Shown here: positions 15,800 through 23,933 of the stretch, piece after piece
Layout of the letters: every line of letters starts with the position of its first letter
Position numbering within the stretch: position 1 is the first letter of the stretch
Assembly (NCBI GenBank): GCA_001899635.1
Contig: MKVQ01000014.1
Coordinates: forward strand, 107,904-171,903
Direction of reading: 5' to 3'
DNA: 64,000 nt
Origin: Myxococcales bacterium 68-20
GTDB taxonomy: Bacteria > Myxococcota_A > Polyangia > Polyangiales > Polyangiaceae
The notes under the pieces: model-generated
Told to the model about the DNA's origin: nothing
Databases searched by the model: none
Seen by the model: only the letters and a program-made list of their open reading frames with translations
Translations under genes and position numbers: made by a program

Positions 15800-17548
15800 A
15801 TGAAGGCCGTCGACTTCTACAAGCTCCCGAGAGCCATCCAGGACCGCTTCGTCGGTTCGGTGATGAGCGGCTTCCCGCCGGCGCCGATTTTGGCGGTGAA
15901 GGGAGGAACGTCGACGAAGCTCGTGTGGCTCGGCGTCAGCGGCGCGAGCTTCATCGCCCTGATCGTCGCCGCTCGCCTCGGATACGGCGCGCTCGAGAGC
16001 GGGCTCTCCCTCCACTCGGCGAAGGTGCTCCCGCTCTACCTCGTTCTCGTCTTCGGCGTCGCCTTCGGATTGGTGCAGGCGTTTGCACGCGTCGTGAGGG
16101 AGCGCGCGCTACCGTACACCGCAGGCGTCTATCTCTTCCCGTCGTGCCTCATCGACGCCCGCGACGATCAGTTCCGGATCTACGAGACGCGGGATCTCTC
16201 CGGAGTCGACCCCCAGGGCAACGCGATCCGCGTCGTCTTCGCCGGGGGCGTGCAGTTCCTCTTCCCGCTGGGCAAGCCGGAGACGGCGAGGGAGATCGTC
16301 GAGCAGATCCAGGCGGCACGCGACCGCGCGATGCGCGCCCATGCGACGGAGGATCCGAAGGAGCTCGTCGCGGTCGACCCGCTCCACAACCCTCGCTTCT
16401 CGAGCCCGGTCGGCCCGCGCGATGCCTATGAGCTCCGTCGCGCGCCGTGGGGCAAGCTCGGGCCCGTGGTCGCGGCCGGCGTGGCGATCGTCCTCGGTCC
16501 GACGCTGTGGATGCTCCGCAACTCCGGCAGCGACAAGAACATGTACGCGCTGGCGACGAAGGCGAACGACTCGGCGTCGTACCGCCTCTATCTCGACCAC
16601 GGCGATGCCTTCAAGGGCGAGGTCGGCGACGTCCTCCTTCCGCGTTCGGAGCTGCGCGACGCCGAGAAGACCGGCACCGTCGAGGCGCTCCTCCTCTACA
16701 AGAAGAACCATCCCGGCTCGAAGATCGCGAACGAGGTTGCCGCCTCGATCCGGAAGGCGATGCTCGAGGAGCTCGAGAAGGCGAAGCAGCCGGGCACGCT
16801 CGCAGCGCTCCAGGATTTCGCGAAGCGCTACCCCGAGCACGGCGTCCAGCCGGAGCTCGACGCCGCGATCCACGCCGTCTACGCGCGTGAGCTCGAGGTC
16901 TACAAGAAGAAGGCGCCCAAGAAGGACGCCGGAGCGACGGCCTTCGTGGAGCGGCTGTTCGCCTACGCCGAGAAGCACGGTCCCGCGGTCGAGGTCCGCT
17001 TCAAGCGGAAGGCGCCGACGACGATGGAGCGGGCGGACCAGTTCATCCTCAAGACGCCCACGTTCATGGGCGTCGTCTCGTACCCCTCGCGCTTCTTCGA
17101 CGAGAAGCACGCTGGCCCGCGCGAGGCCGCGCTCGGAAAGACGCTCGTGACCCAGTTCGACGGTGGCCTCGCCGACGAGCTGTTCGAGGTCGGCCTCGGA
17201 CCGGTCGTCACGGAGGCCGACCTGCCCGAGGTGAAGGTGCCGACGCTCTTCGTCACGCACGTCGCCGAGTGGTCGGGCCACAACTACACGGCCAGCCGTC
17301 CGCGAGGCAGCTACATCGGGGTGAACTTCGGCTTCGAGGCCGCGTTCGTCATCCCCGGCGAGCCGAAGCCCTACAAGTTCAAGGCCGACATCTTCAAGCA
17401 CGCCGCCACCCACGTGCTCAACAACCCCGACGAGCCGATCCTCGCCCCCGGGCAGGCCGAAGAGAAGGTCTACGAGACGATGGGGCAGGACGCGTTCGAG
17501 CAGTTCGGCAAGCGGCTGCTCGCGGGCTTCTTCGTGGCGCAGAAGTAG
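15800..17548 (+). CDS. Conserved membrane protein of unknown function
   Basis: A 582-residue protein I do not recognise. The N-terminal half has two adjacent membrane helices near residues 43-100 (LVWLGVSGASFIALIVAA; KVLPLYLVLVFGVAFGLVQA). A ~100-residue cytoplasmic segment resembling a PH/GRAM-like fold follows (YTAGVYLFPSCLIDARDDQF, RVVFAGGVQFLFPLG). A third helix (LGPVVAAGVAIVLGPTLWML) separates this from a ~350-residue soluble region with TPR-like helices (ALLLYKKNHPGSKIANEVAA, LAALQDFAKRYPEHGVQ) and a C-terminal alpha/beta part. The ATG at 15800 (MKAVDFYKLP) was preferred over the GTG at 15779; neither has a strong ribosome site. It may be expressed with the ArsA-like pair, 53 bp upstream. 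Confidence 0.65.
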   Translation: MKAVDFYKLPRAIQDRFVGSVMSGFPPAPILAVKGGTSTKLVWLGVSGASFIALIVAARLGYGALESGLSLHSAKVLPLYLVLVFGVAFGLVQAFARVVRERALPYTAGVYLFPSCLIDARDDQFRIYETRDLSGVDPQGNAIRVVFAGGVQFLFPLGKPETAREIVEQIQAARDRAMRAHATEDPKELVAVDPLHNPRFSSPVGPRDAYELRRAPWGKLGPVVAAGVAIVLGPTLWMLRNSGSDKNMYALATKANDSASYRLYLDHGDAFKGEVGDVLLPRSELRDAEKTGTVEALLLYKKNHPGSKIANEVAASIRKAMLEELEKAKQPGTLAALQDFAKRYPEHGVQPELDAAIHAVYARELEVYKKKAPKKDAGATAFVERLFAYAEKHGPAVEVRFKRKAPTTMERADQFILKTPTFMGVVSYPSRFFDEKHAGPREAALGKTLVTQFDGGLADELFEVGLGPVVTEADLPEVKVPTLFVTHVAEWSGHNYTASRPRGSYIGVNFGFEAAFVIPGEPKPYKFKADIFKHAATHVLNNPDEPILAPGQAEEKVYETMGQDAFEQFGKRLLAGFFVAQK

Positions 17549-17646
17549 CTCGTAGGGATCGCGAGCCCGAGGGCCGAGCGGCGACCGCAGGATCCCCGCG
17601 GCAGTGTCGTTCGTTCGCGAGGCGCGAGGCGCGAGACCGTGGCCGC

Positions 17647-18729
17647 TCACCCCCGCGGTGCGGCGAGCGGCCTGGCGCCGTGGCCGGCGTCGATCGGACG
17701 GAGGTCGATGCGCTCACCGTCCTGCGCGTAGCCGCCCTCGAACGGGTCGCTCGCGAGGAAGAGCGGTGTGTCGAGGTCGATGAAGTCGAAGCCACCGATG
17801 CCCGCGGCGATGCTCGCCGACGTGCCCATTGCCAGGCGCGTCTCCACCATTCCGCCGATCATGCGCACCAGCCCTTCGGCTTTCGTGCGCCTGACGATCG
17901 CGAGCGCCTCGAAGATCCCCGACTTCATGATCTTCACGTTCACGGCGTCCGCAGCGCGTCGTCGCTTCGCCTCGCCGACGTCGTCCGCGCTGGTGACCGA
18001 CTCGTCGATTGCGACGAGGAGGCCGGTTCGGCTGCGCACTTCGGCCAGCGCGTCCCAGTCGCCGGGCGCGACGGGCTGCTCGAATAGCGCGATCCGCGCC
18101 CGAGCGGCTTCTGCCGCGAAGCGCACCGCCTCGTCGACGGTGAAGCCGCCGTTGGCGTCGACGAGGATGCGCGCGTCCGGCCGCGCGGCGCGGACCGCGA
18201 GGACGCGGGCGACATCACGATCGACGTCGCCGCCGCCGACCTTCATCTTGAGCGTGCAGAACGCCGCGAACGCTCGCGCCTCGCGCTCCGCGTCGTCGAC
18301 GCTGCCCGTCGTGATCGTGATGTCGGTCACGAGCTCGCGCTCGGCGCCGCCGAGGAGCGCGTGCAGCGGCCTTCCGGCACGGCGCGCGCGTGCGTCGAAG
18401 ACGGCGGTCTCGATCGCGCAGGCGGCCGAAGGGGACACGCTGCACGTCGCACGCACGTGCTCGCGAATGGCGTCGTCGTCGTCGAGGTCGATGCCTTCGA
18501 GGCGCGGCGCCGCGAGCGCGCACGCGGCGAGGACCTGCTCCTGCGTCTCGCCGTTGAACGCAGGGAACGGAGCTCCCTCGCCCCATCCCCGGAGGCCCCC
18601 GTCGACGACGAGCTCGACGAGGACGTTCTTCGCCTCGACCTGGGCGCCGCCGGCGATGCCGAAGGGCTTCTTCATCGGGACATCGAGCTTGAGGGCAGTG
18701 AGCGTGAGGATGTGCGAGCGGCGGGACAA
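17647..18729 (-). CDS. Enolase-superfamily dipeptide epimerase
   Basis: A member of the muconate-lactonising subgroup, most like L-Ala-D/L-Glu (dipeptide) epimerases. Catalytic elements are all visible: the Lys pair in TLKMKVGG, metal ligands in ILVDANGG, FEQPV and AIDESV, and the second-face Lys in VKIMKSG. The C-terminal FIDLDTPLFLASDPFEGG matches the segment that binds the dipeptide amino group in AE epimerases. It would interconvert stereoisomers of a dipeptide, for example in murein peptide recycling; substrate specificity is inferred. The start is uncertain: TTG at 18729 has AGGA nine bases upstream, whereas the tracked TTG at 18771 adds a non-conserved leader. It converges on the gene ending at 17548. 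Confidence 0.87.
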   Translation of the reverse strand: MSRRSHILTLTALKLDVPMKKPFGIAGGAQVEAKNVLVELVVDGGLRGWGEGAPFPAFNGETQEQVLAACALAAPRLEGIDLDDDDAIREHVRATCSVSPSAACAIETAVFDARARRAGRPLHALLGGAERELVTDITITTGSVDDAEREARAFAAFCTLKMKVGGGDVDRDVARVLAVRAARPDARILVDANGGFTVDEAVRFAAEAARARIALFEQPVAPGDWDALAEVRSRTGLLVAIDESVTSADDVGEAKRRRAADAVNVKIMKSGIFEALAIVRRTKAEGLVRMIGGMVETRLAMGTSASIAAGIGGFDFIDLDTPLFLASDPFEGGYAQDGERIDLRPIDAGHGARPLAAPRG

Positions 18730-19011
18730 GGTCGCCAATCCTGTCGTCAAGACGCTGCCGGGGGCAAGCAAGCTCGACGTTTCAGGTGCGGTCCTTCGTC
18801 GCGATCGCCGCGACCGAGCGCTGCTTCGCGTGCGGCACGGCCGATTTCATGCCGCTTCATGATTGGTGCATAGCGCACCGATGCAGAATGACCGTGTCGC
18901 CAATGTTCGGAAATGGCGGCGGAGGTCGCGATTCGTCATCGACTTGTAATTCGTTGTCGAACAACCGCTCGCGCCATTGATCAGCAACGTGGTGGCGACC
19001 ACCATCAGGGC

Positions 19012-19572
19012 ATGCATCGCAACCACACAGCTCTCAAGGCGCTCCTCGTCGCTGCAGCCACGCTGCTCTCGGCGGGAGCATGGGCGCAACACACGCAGGG
19101 CAAGGCGACCGACAAGGTCGAGAAGGCCGGCGAGAAGACCGAGAAGGGCGCGCAGAAGGCCGGCGAGAAGGCCGAGAAGGCTGCGGAGAAGGCTGGAGAG
19201 AAGGCCGAGAAGGCCGCCAAGGACTCGAAAGAGGCCCTCGAGCACTCCAAGACCAAGACGGCGGAGGAGCGGGCCGCCCGCAAGGCGAAGGAGCACGAGG
19301 CGCAGCGCGAGAAGCTGGCGGCGACGTGGAAGGGGCCGGTCAACGAAAGCCTCCGTCAGGAGCTCCGCCGCCACGCCGAGCGTCTTGCGCGCCTCGAGCG
19401 GATCAAGGACGTCGCCGAGACGGAGAAGGACAAGGACAGCGCGGAGAAGGCCGACAAGCTCATCGCGAAGGAGAAGGAGCGTCACGACAAGTGGATCGGC
19501 AAGCACGCGACTCCCATGAAGCCCGGGACCACGCCCGCACCTGCGGGTGAGAAGAAGGAAGGTGTGAAGTGA
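19012..19572 (+). CDS. Exported KEKA-repeat (LEA-like) protein
   Basis: A 186-residue protein with a signal peptide (MHRNHTALKALLVAAATLLS..., cleaved after WAQ). The next ~60 residues repeat AGEKAEKA-type units (KVEKAGEKTEKGAQKAGEKA), forming a highly charged, Ala/Lys/Glu helix like LEA or apolipophorin-type amphipathic repeats. A second charged coiled-coil (RHAERLARLERIKDVAETEK) and a Pro/Thr tail follow. No enzyme motif is present. Such periplasmic repeats are associated with desiccation or envelope stress tolerance in other proteins, which is only analogy here. The start at 19012 has CAGGG upstream; the tracked start at 18913 lacks a signal. It overlaps the next gene by GTGA. Confidence 0.78.
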   Translation: MHRNHTALKALLVAAATLLSAGAWAQHTQGKATDKVEKAGEKTEKGAQKAGEKAEKAAEKAGEKAEKAAKDSKEALEHSKTKTAEERAARKAKEHEAQREKLAATWKGPVNESLRQELRRHAERLARLERIKDVAETEKDKDSAEKADKLIAKEKERHDKWIGKHATPMKPGTTPAPAGEKKEGVK

Positions 19573-19841
19573 AGCGCGCTCTCATGATCCTCGCCGCCGG
19601 CGTCCTCGCGATCGCGGCCTGCGAGCAGAAGCCCACCGAGACGAAGCCGGAGGAGTCGAAGCAGCCGACGACGACCGGCGCGACGACGATCACCGAGACC
19701 ACCACGATGGCACCGCCGGTGATCGTCGAGGCGGACCTCTCCACCCCGGCGGACTTCGAAGAGTCCGCGGAAAAGGCGATCTCGAAGACGAACTACAAGA
19801 GCGAGCTCGCCGTGCTCGAGGTCGACATCGCGAAGGAGTAG
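19569..19841 (+). CDS. Small lipoprotein
   Basis: A 90-residue lipoprotein translated from a GTG that overlaps the stop of the KEKA-repeat gene. MKRALMILAAGVLAIAACEQ gives a short positively charged signal with an AIAAC lipobox. A Thr/Pro/Glu-rich unstructured linker is followed by a ~35-residue C-terminal helix pair (PADFEESAEKAISKTNYKSE). No family is recognised. Coupling to the KEKA-repeat protein suggests the two act together in the periplasm. A strong bidirectional hairpin follows. Confidence 0.75.
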   Translation: MKRALMILAAGVLAIAACEQKPTETKPEESKQPTTTGATTITETTTMAPPVIVEADLSTPADFEESAEKAISKTNYKSELAVLEVDIAKE

Positions 19842-19883
19842 CCCTGCGGCGCAGCCTTCCTTCTCTTGGGCAATCGAGTCGTA

Positions 19884-19923
19884 ACGATCGCGCGCCGACC
19901 GAACGTCGGCGGCGCGCGATCGT
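19884..19923. terminator. Bidirectional hairpin terminator candidate
   Basis: ACGATCGCGCGCCG pairs perfectly with CGGCGCGCGATCGT (14 bp). An inner CCGA/TCGG stem caps it with a three-base loop. It lies between convergent genes ending at 19841 and 19936. No U-run is present, so it may act as a Rho-assisted or mRNA-stabilising structure. Confidence 0.6.
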
Positions 19924-19935
19924 CCGCCGGCCCGC

Positions 19936-22110
19936 CTATTCCAGCAGGAACGCCTTGTAGGCCGCCTCGCTCGGGGGCCGGCCGAGGAAGCGCTCGACGA
20001 GCTTCGCTGCTTCGTCGCTGTCGCCGGGCGCGAGGATGTTCGCGCGGTAGTCGGCGGCGGTCTTCGGGGTCATCAGGCCCTCCTTCTTGAAGCGGGTGAA
20101 GAGGTCCTGCGCGATCGAGAGCGCCCACTGATAGCCGTAGTAGCCGGCGTCGTAGCCGATGAGGTGTCCGAAGCTCGCCTGGAAGTGCGTGCCCTCCACG
20201 TACTTGAAAGGCGTGTACGCGTCATGGACCTCGGCGAGCACCTTGGTGGTGTCGAGCGGCACGGGGCGCGTGTGATAGGCCTGATCGAGCGCAGCGAGGT
20301 AGAGCTGACGCTGCGTCGAGATCGCACGGCCGAAGCCGCGTGAGCGGAGCATCGCGGCGTGGAGCGGAGCGGGCAGGGGTGCGTTCGTGTCGTGATGGCG
20401 GGCGAAGAGGGCCAGCGTGTCCTTGTTCCAGGCCCACTCCTCGAGCATCTGCGAGGGAGACTCGACGAAGTCGCGCGCGACGCTCGTTCCGGAGAAGGAC
20501 GAGAGCTCCGACTCGCTGAGGAGGTGATGGAGGACGTGGCCGAACTCGTGGAAGAACGTGACGGCGTCCTGATGGCTCATGAGCGCCGGCGCAGCGCCGC
20601 CCGGCTTCGGGAAGTTGCACTCGATCGCCGCGATCGGCATCAGGCGTGAGCCGTCGGCCATCTTCACGGTGTCGCGGATGCTGAAGACGGCGGCGTGCTT
20701 GTACTTGCCCTCGCGGGGGTAGAGATCGAAGTAGAAGCGCCCGATCAGCTTGCCCGAGGTGTCGGTGACCTCGACCGCCTCGACGTCGGGGTGCCAGGTC
20801 GGCGCGCCGGCGGCCGGGCGATAGCGAACGCCGAAGAGCTTCGAGGTGATGTCGAGCAGGCCGTCCTTCACCCGACGCACCTCGAAGTACTTGCTGACCT
20901 CCTTCGAATCGAGCCCGTACTTCGCTTTCCGGACCTGGTCCTCGAGGTAGAGCCGGTCCGAGGGCGGAATGACGTCGGTAGCTTTGCCGCCGAGCTTCAC
21001 GTGGGCCTTCTTGAACTCGGCGAGCTCCGCCTGGCCCTTCTTCGCGAGGTGCTTGCGCAGCCCCTCGAGGAACGTCGCTACGGTCTTCGGGTCCTTCGCC
21101 ATCCGCGGCTCGAGCACGTAGTCGGCCCACGTTGCGTACCCGAGGAGCTTCGCCTTCTCGGAGCGGAGCGCGAGGACCTTGTCGAGCACCGGGATGTTCT
21201 TGTCGGCGGCGCGGTTCTCGAACTGCTTGTAGAGCTCGAGCGCGAGCTTGCGGTCCTTCGCGTACGTGAGGACCGGGAAGTAGTCCGGGTAGTCCGTCGT
21301 GAGGACGATCTTGCCGTCCTTGTTCGGCGGGTGAGACGCGATGAACGAATCCGGCAGGCCTTCGAGCTGCGCCGGCGTCGCAAGGACGGTGAGGTGCGAG
21401 TCGGCGATGTTCGAGTCGAAGTCGAGCCCGAGCTTCGTGAGCTCTTCGTTGATCTCACGGAGGCGCTTCTGTCCTTTCTCGTCGAGCTCGAGGCCGTTGC
21501 GACGGAAGTCTCGGAGCGTCTTTTCGACGAGGCGCGCGCGCGCCGGCGAGAGCGCCTCTTTCTTCGCGGCGTAGCGCTTCAGCACGCTCGCGAGCTTGGG
21601 ATCGAGCCAGAGAGCGGTGTCGAGCTTGTCGATCTTCGGCTCGCAGAGCTTGGCCCTCTCGCGGACGCCGTCGTCGGGGTGTGAGACCGCCATGAGGGCA
21701 GGGAAGTCCCCGGCGTTCCGAAGCGCGAGCCTGGCGCGATCGAGCTTGCCGGCGGTGGAGTCCCAGGTGAGGGCGTCGTCCGGTCCGCCATCGAGCGCGC
21801 GGATCTCGGCGAGCGTCGCCTCTGCGCGAGCGATGCTCTCGTCGCACAGGCGCTCGATGCCCGCGCGGGCGAGCGCGGCGTCGTTCGGCCCGCCGGGGCC
21901 TGCCGTCGTACGGCCGAGCCCGATGGCGACGGGATCGACGTCGAGCGCGGCGAGCGCGACCGGAGCGCGCGCGGGCTGAGCGGGCGCGGCTGCGGCGCCG
22001 GGCGCGGCCGGTGATGCCGGGGGCTCCGGCGCCTTTGGCGGCGGGGCTTCGCCTCCACACGCGGCGAGGATCACGAGCGCAACGAGAGAGAGAGGGCGGT
22101 GGACCTTCAT
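19936..22110 (-). CDS. M3-family metallopeptidase lipoprotein (thimet/Dcp-like)
   Basis: A 724-residue zinc oligopeptidase. MKVHRPLSLVALVILAACGG is a lipoprotein signal with an ILAAC lipobox, followed by a Pro/Ala-rich tether. The catalytic domain contains the M3 hallmark FHEFGHVLHHLL (HExxH-type zinc ligands with the family Gly), then FVESPSQMLEEWAW with the third Glu ligand. TPFKYVEGTHFQASFGHLIG and YYGYQWALSIAQDLF are the substrate-binding Tyr/His region. Family length is about 680, so it is complete. It should cleave short peptides in the periplasm or at the surface, probably for nutrition, as in predatory bacteria (inference). It is transcribed alone, converging with the small lipoprotein gene. 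Confidence 0.93.
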   Translation of the reverse strand: MKVHRPLSLVALVILAACGGEAPPPKAPEPPASPAAPGAAAAPAQPARAPVALAALDVDPVAIGLGRTTAGPGGPNDAALARAGIERLCDESIARAEATLAEIRALDGGPDDALTWDSTAGKLDRARLALRNAGDFPALMAVSHPDDGVRERAKLCEPKIDKLDTALWLDPKLASVLKRYAAKKEALSPARARLVEKTLRDFRRNGLELDEKGQKRLREINEELTKLGLDFDSNIADSHLTVLATPAQLEGLPDSFIASHPPNKDGKIVLTTDYPDYFPVLTYAKDRKLALELYKQFENRAADKNIPVLDKVLALRSEKAKLLGYATWADYVLEPRMAKDPKTVATFLEGLRKHLAKKGQAELAEFKKAHVKLGGKATDVIPPSDRLYLEDQVRKAKYGLDSKEVSKYFEVRRVKDGLLDITSKLFGVRYRPAAGAPTWHPDVEAVEVTDTSGKLIGRFYFDLYPREGKYKHAAVFSIRDTVKMADGSRLMPIAAIECNFPKPGGAAPALMSHQDAVTFFHEFGHVLHHLLSESELSSFSGTSVARDFVESPSQMLEEWAWNKDTLALFARHHDTNAPLPAPLHAAMLRSRGFGRAISTQRQLYLAALDQAYHTRPVPLDTTKVLAEVHDAYTPFKYVEGTHFQASFGHLIGYDAGYYGYQWALSIAQDLFTRFKKEGLMTPKTAADYRANILAPGDSDEAAKLVERFLGRPPSEAAYKAFLLE

Positions 22111-22698
22111 CGGCGCGAAGGATGCCGAAGAGCGCCGGTCTTGGCCAGCCCTGCCGTTCTGCGTGGAGCTCGGTCGCGTTGGGGATGGGGAGAGGGCGCG
22201 GAGCAGCGGTGGCCCGGCTTGCGCCCGCTCGTCCGTTCGTGCGCTGACCTCGTCTCGAGGTGAAGCGCGCGGGATATCGATGAGTGGATATTCGGATTGG
22301 CGTTTTTGATTCGAGCTCGTGTTCGCGAGCTCTCAATGGCAACAATGCCGAGGAAGCTCGTGCTTCGTCTTCGAAGTAGCTCGTGCGGCGTCACGGCTCG
22401 GGCCTTCGGTGTAGCTCTGTTGTTCGAATCTCCAGAGGAAGAAGGCTGCGATTGCGGCCCGGGCGAGGCGCAGTCTTGGGCGCGATCGGGAACGCTGCCG
22501 TCAGGGGGCGAGCGGCGGAGGTGATCGAGTACTCGTGAACGCGGCAGTCGTGATTGGCAAAGAAGTGCTCGAGCTAATGGATATTAAGTTTGCATTTGGA
22601 GTTGCTTAAATGTTTCGTCCTTTGCGAAGGGCATCGCGCGATCGTGCCTCCCATCCAGGCGCGAGACGCGCGCGGCTCGCGCTCCACGGAGATGCATC
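22111..22698. other. Intergenic region with AT-richer segment
   Basis: This 588-bp gap lies between the divergent M3 peptidase and the low-complexity lipoprotein. It contains a 7-bp hairpin (GAGCTCG/CGAGCTC near 22313-22332) and an AT-richer stretch at about 22560-22620 that could hold the promoter of the lipoprotein gene. The tracked ORF 22297..22524 has no conserved features and no ribosome site, so I see no gene here. Confidence 0.45.
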
Positions 22699-23658
22699 AT
22701 GAATCACGCTCGAATGAGCCGCTTTGTCATTCCAACGCTCTTCTGCTTCTTCACCGTCGCCGCATGCGGGGGCGTTGACGGCGATACCGACCGTCTGTTC
22801 TCTGCGGCGTCCTCCGATGACGGCACCGAAGCGCCTGCGCCCGATACCGAGGCCACGCCCGGGGACGACGAGGACGAGGACCTCGTCGACGACGAGGACG
22901 AGGACGAGGATGTGACCGACTCGGCCACCGAAGAGGACGACGACGAGTCGGCCGACGATCAGGACGAGGGCGACGCGGGGAACGAGGGCGACGCGGGGAG
23001 CGACGACGGCGGCACTTCGGAGACCGACGACTCCGAAGAGGAGACGGACGATTCATCCGACGACGGCGACGATGAGCCGATAAGGGGCGGCGGGCCGTAC
23101 GAGGAGATTCCCTTCTGGCCGTACCCCTACAACCCTGACCCGCATGGCCCGCACGGCCACGGTCCGCACGGCCACGGCCCCAAGGGCAAAGGCAAGGGGA
23201 AGGACAAGTGCAAGGGGAAGAACAAGAACAAGGGCAAATGCAAGGGGAAGGGCAAAGGTAAAGGCAAGGGCAAAGGCAAAGGCAAAGGCAAAGGCAAGGG
23301 GAAGGGCAAAGACAAGGACCGTCCGAAGGGCGACGGTCCGAAGGGCGACGGTCCGAAGGGCGATGGTCCGAAGGGGGACGGTCCGAAGGGCGACGGTCCG
23401 AAGGGCGATGGTCCGAAGGGCGACGGCGACTCGAACGGCGGCAAGCCGAAGGGCAAGGGCGGCAAGAAGGGCAAGCCGAAGGGCAAGGACGGCAAGCCGG
23501 ACGGCAAGGACGGCAAGCCCGGGGGCAAGGGCGGTAAGCCGAAGGGCAAGGGCGGCAAGGACGGCAAGCCGGGCAAGGGCGGCAAGCCTGGCAAGGGCGG
23601 CAAGCCTGGCAAGGGCGGCAAGCCGAAGGGCAAGGGCGGCAAGAAGGGCAAGCCGTAG
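22699..23658 (+). CDS. Acidic/basic block low-complexity lipoprotein
   Basis: A 319-residue protein of extreme composition. The signal (RFVIPTLFCFFTVAACGG) has a VAAC lipobox, so it is probably anchored in the outer membrane. Residues about 35-130 are almost entirely Asp/Glu/Ser/Thr (DDEDEDLVDDEDEDEDV). A short PYEEIPFWPYPYNPDPHGP linker with HGPHGHGP repeats follows. The last ~170 residues are Lys/Gly-rich: a (KG)n run with a few Cys, seven PKGDG units, and GKGGKPGKGGKP repeats that include collagen-like Gly-x-y triplets. Net charge flips from strongly negative to strongly positive along the chain. Function is unknown; matrix, adhesion or polyelectrolyte binding is conceivable. Starts at 22699 or 22714 are possible. 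Confidence 0.8.
   Translation: MNHARMSRFVIPTLFCFFTVAACGGVDGDTDRLFSAASSDDGTEAPAPDTEATPGDDEDEDLVDDEDEDEDVTDSATEEDDDESADDQDEGDAGNEGDAGSDDGGTSETDDSEEETDDSSDDGDDEPIRGGGPYEEIPFWPYPYNPDPHGPHGHGPHGHGPKGKGKGKDKCKGKNKNKGKCKGKGKGKGKGKGKGKGKGKGKGKDKDRPKGDGPKGDGPKGDGPKGDGPKGDGPKGDGPKGDGDSNGGKPKGKGGKKGKPKGKDGKPDGKDGKPGGKGGKPKGKGGKDGKPGKGGKPGKGGKPGKGGKPKGKGGKKGKP
23190..23655 (+). repeat. Coding tandem repeats (GGCAAA, 15-mer and GGCAAGCC-type units)
   Basis: Three repeat blocks lie within the lipoprotein gene. A hexamer GGCAAA/GGCAAG runs at about 23255-23310. A 15-mer CCGAAGGGCGACGGT runs at about 23322-23420. A looser GGCAAGGGCGGCAAGCC array covers about 23500-23655. All keep the reading frame, so unit-number change would alter the protein length without a frameshift. 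Confidence 0.8.
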
Positions 23659-23675
23659 ACCTGAGGATCATCGAG

Positions 23676-23747
23676 GCGCCGCGCGCGTGACGTGCGCGGC
23701 GCGCCCGAGCAACGCCGCGCACATGACGTGATGCGCGGCGTTGCTCG
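23676..23747 (+). terminator. Two tandem related hairpins downstream of the lipoprotein
   Basis: The first is GCGCCGCGC / GCGCGGCGC (23676-23702). The second is a perfect 16-bp stem CGAGCAACGCCGCGCA / TGCGCGGCGTTGCTCG (23706-23747). Both loops contain TGACGTG. They start 18 bp after the stop at 23658 and probably end or protect the transcript. The shared stem and loop also fit a small repeat family. Confidence 0.55.
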
Positions 23748-23933
23748 ACTCGGCAGCGCCGCGGCATCGGCGCGGTCGCGAGGATTGCGCTCGTAGCGAG
23801 GCGCACGACCTCGTCCCGATTCAGCAACGTCGTGCTCGTAGGCGACGTCGGGCGTCGGCGGTAGACGCGCCTGCCGCGAGCGCGAGTCGAAGAATGCGCG
23901 CAACTTCGATCGGGCGTGGCCGACGGGGCGGGC

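Noticed and set aside
18772-19011. Possible small genes between the epimerase and the KEKA gene (for example 18786..18980)
   Set aside because: No ribosome site, no conserved motif, and the frame is short; treated as promoter region.
22297-22524. 75-aa plus-strand ORF in an intergenic region
   Set aside because: There is no ribosome site, no family similarity, and it is composed of random-looking residues.
23190-23655. Possible CRISPR array
   Set aside because: Repeats are contiguous 6-15-bp units without unique spacers, keep the reading frame and encode KG/PKGDG repeats, so they are coding tandem repeats.
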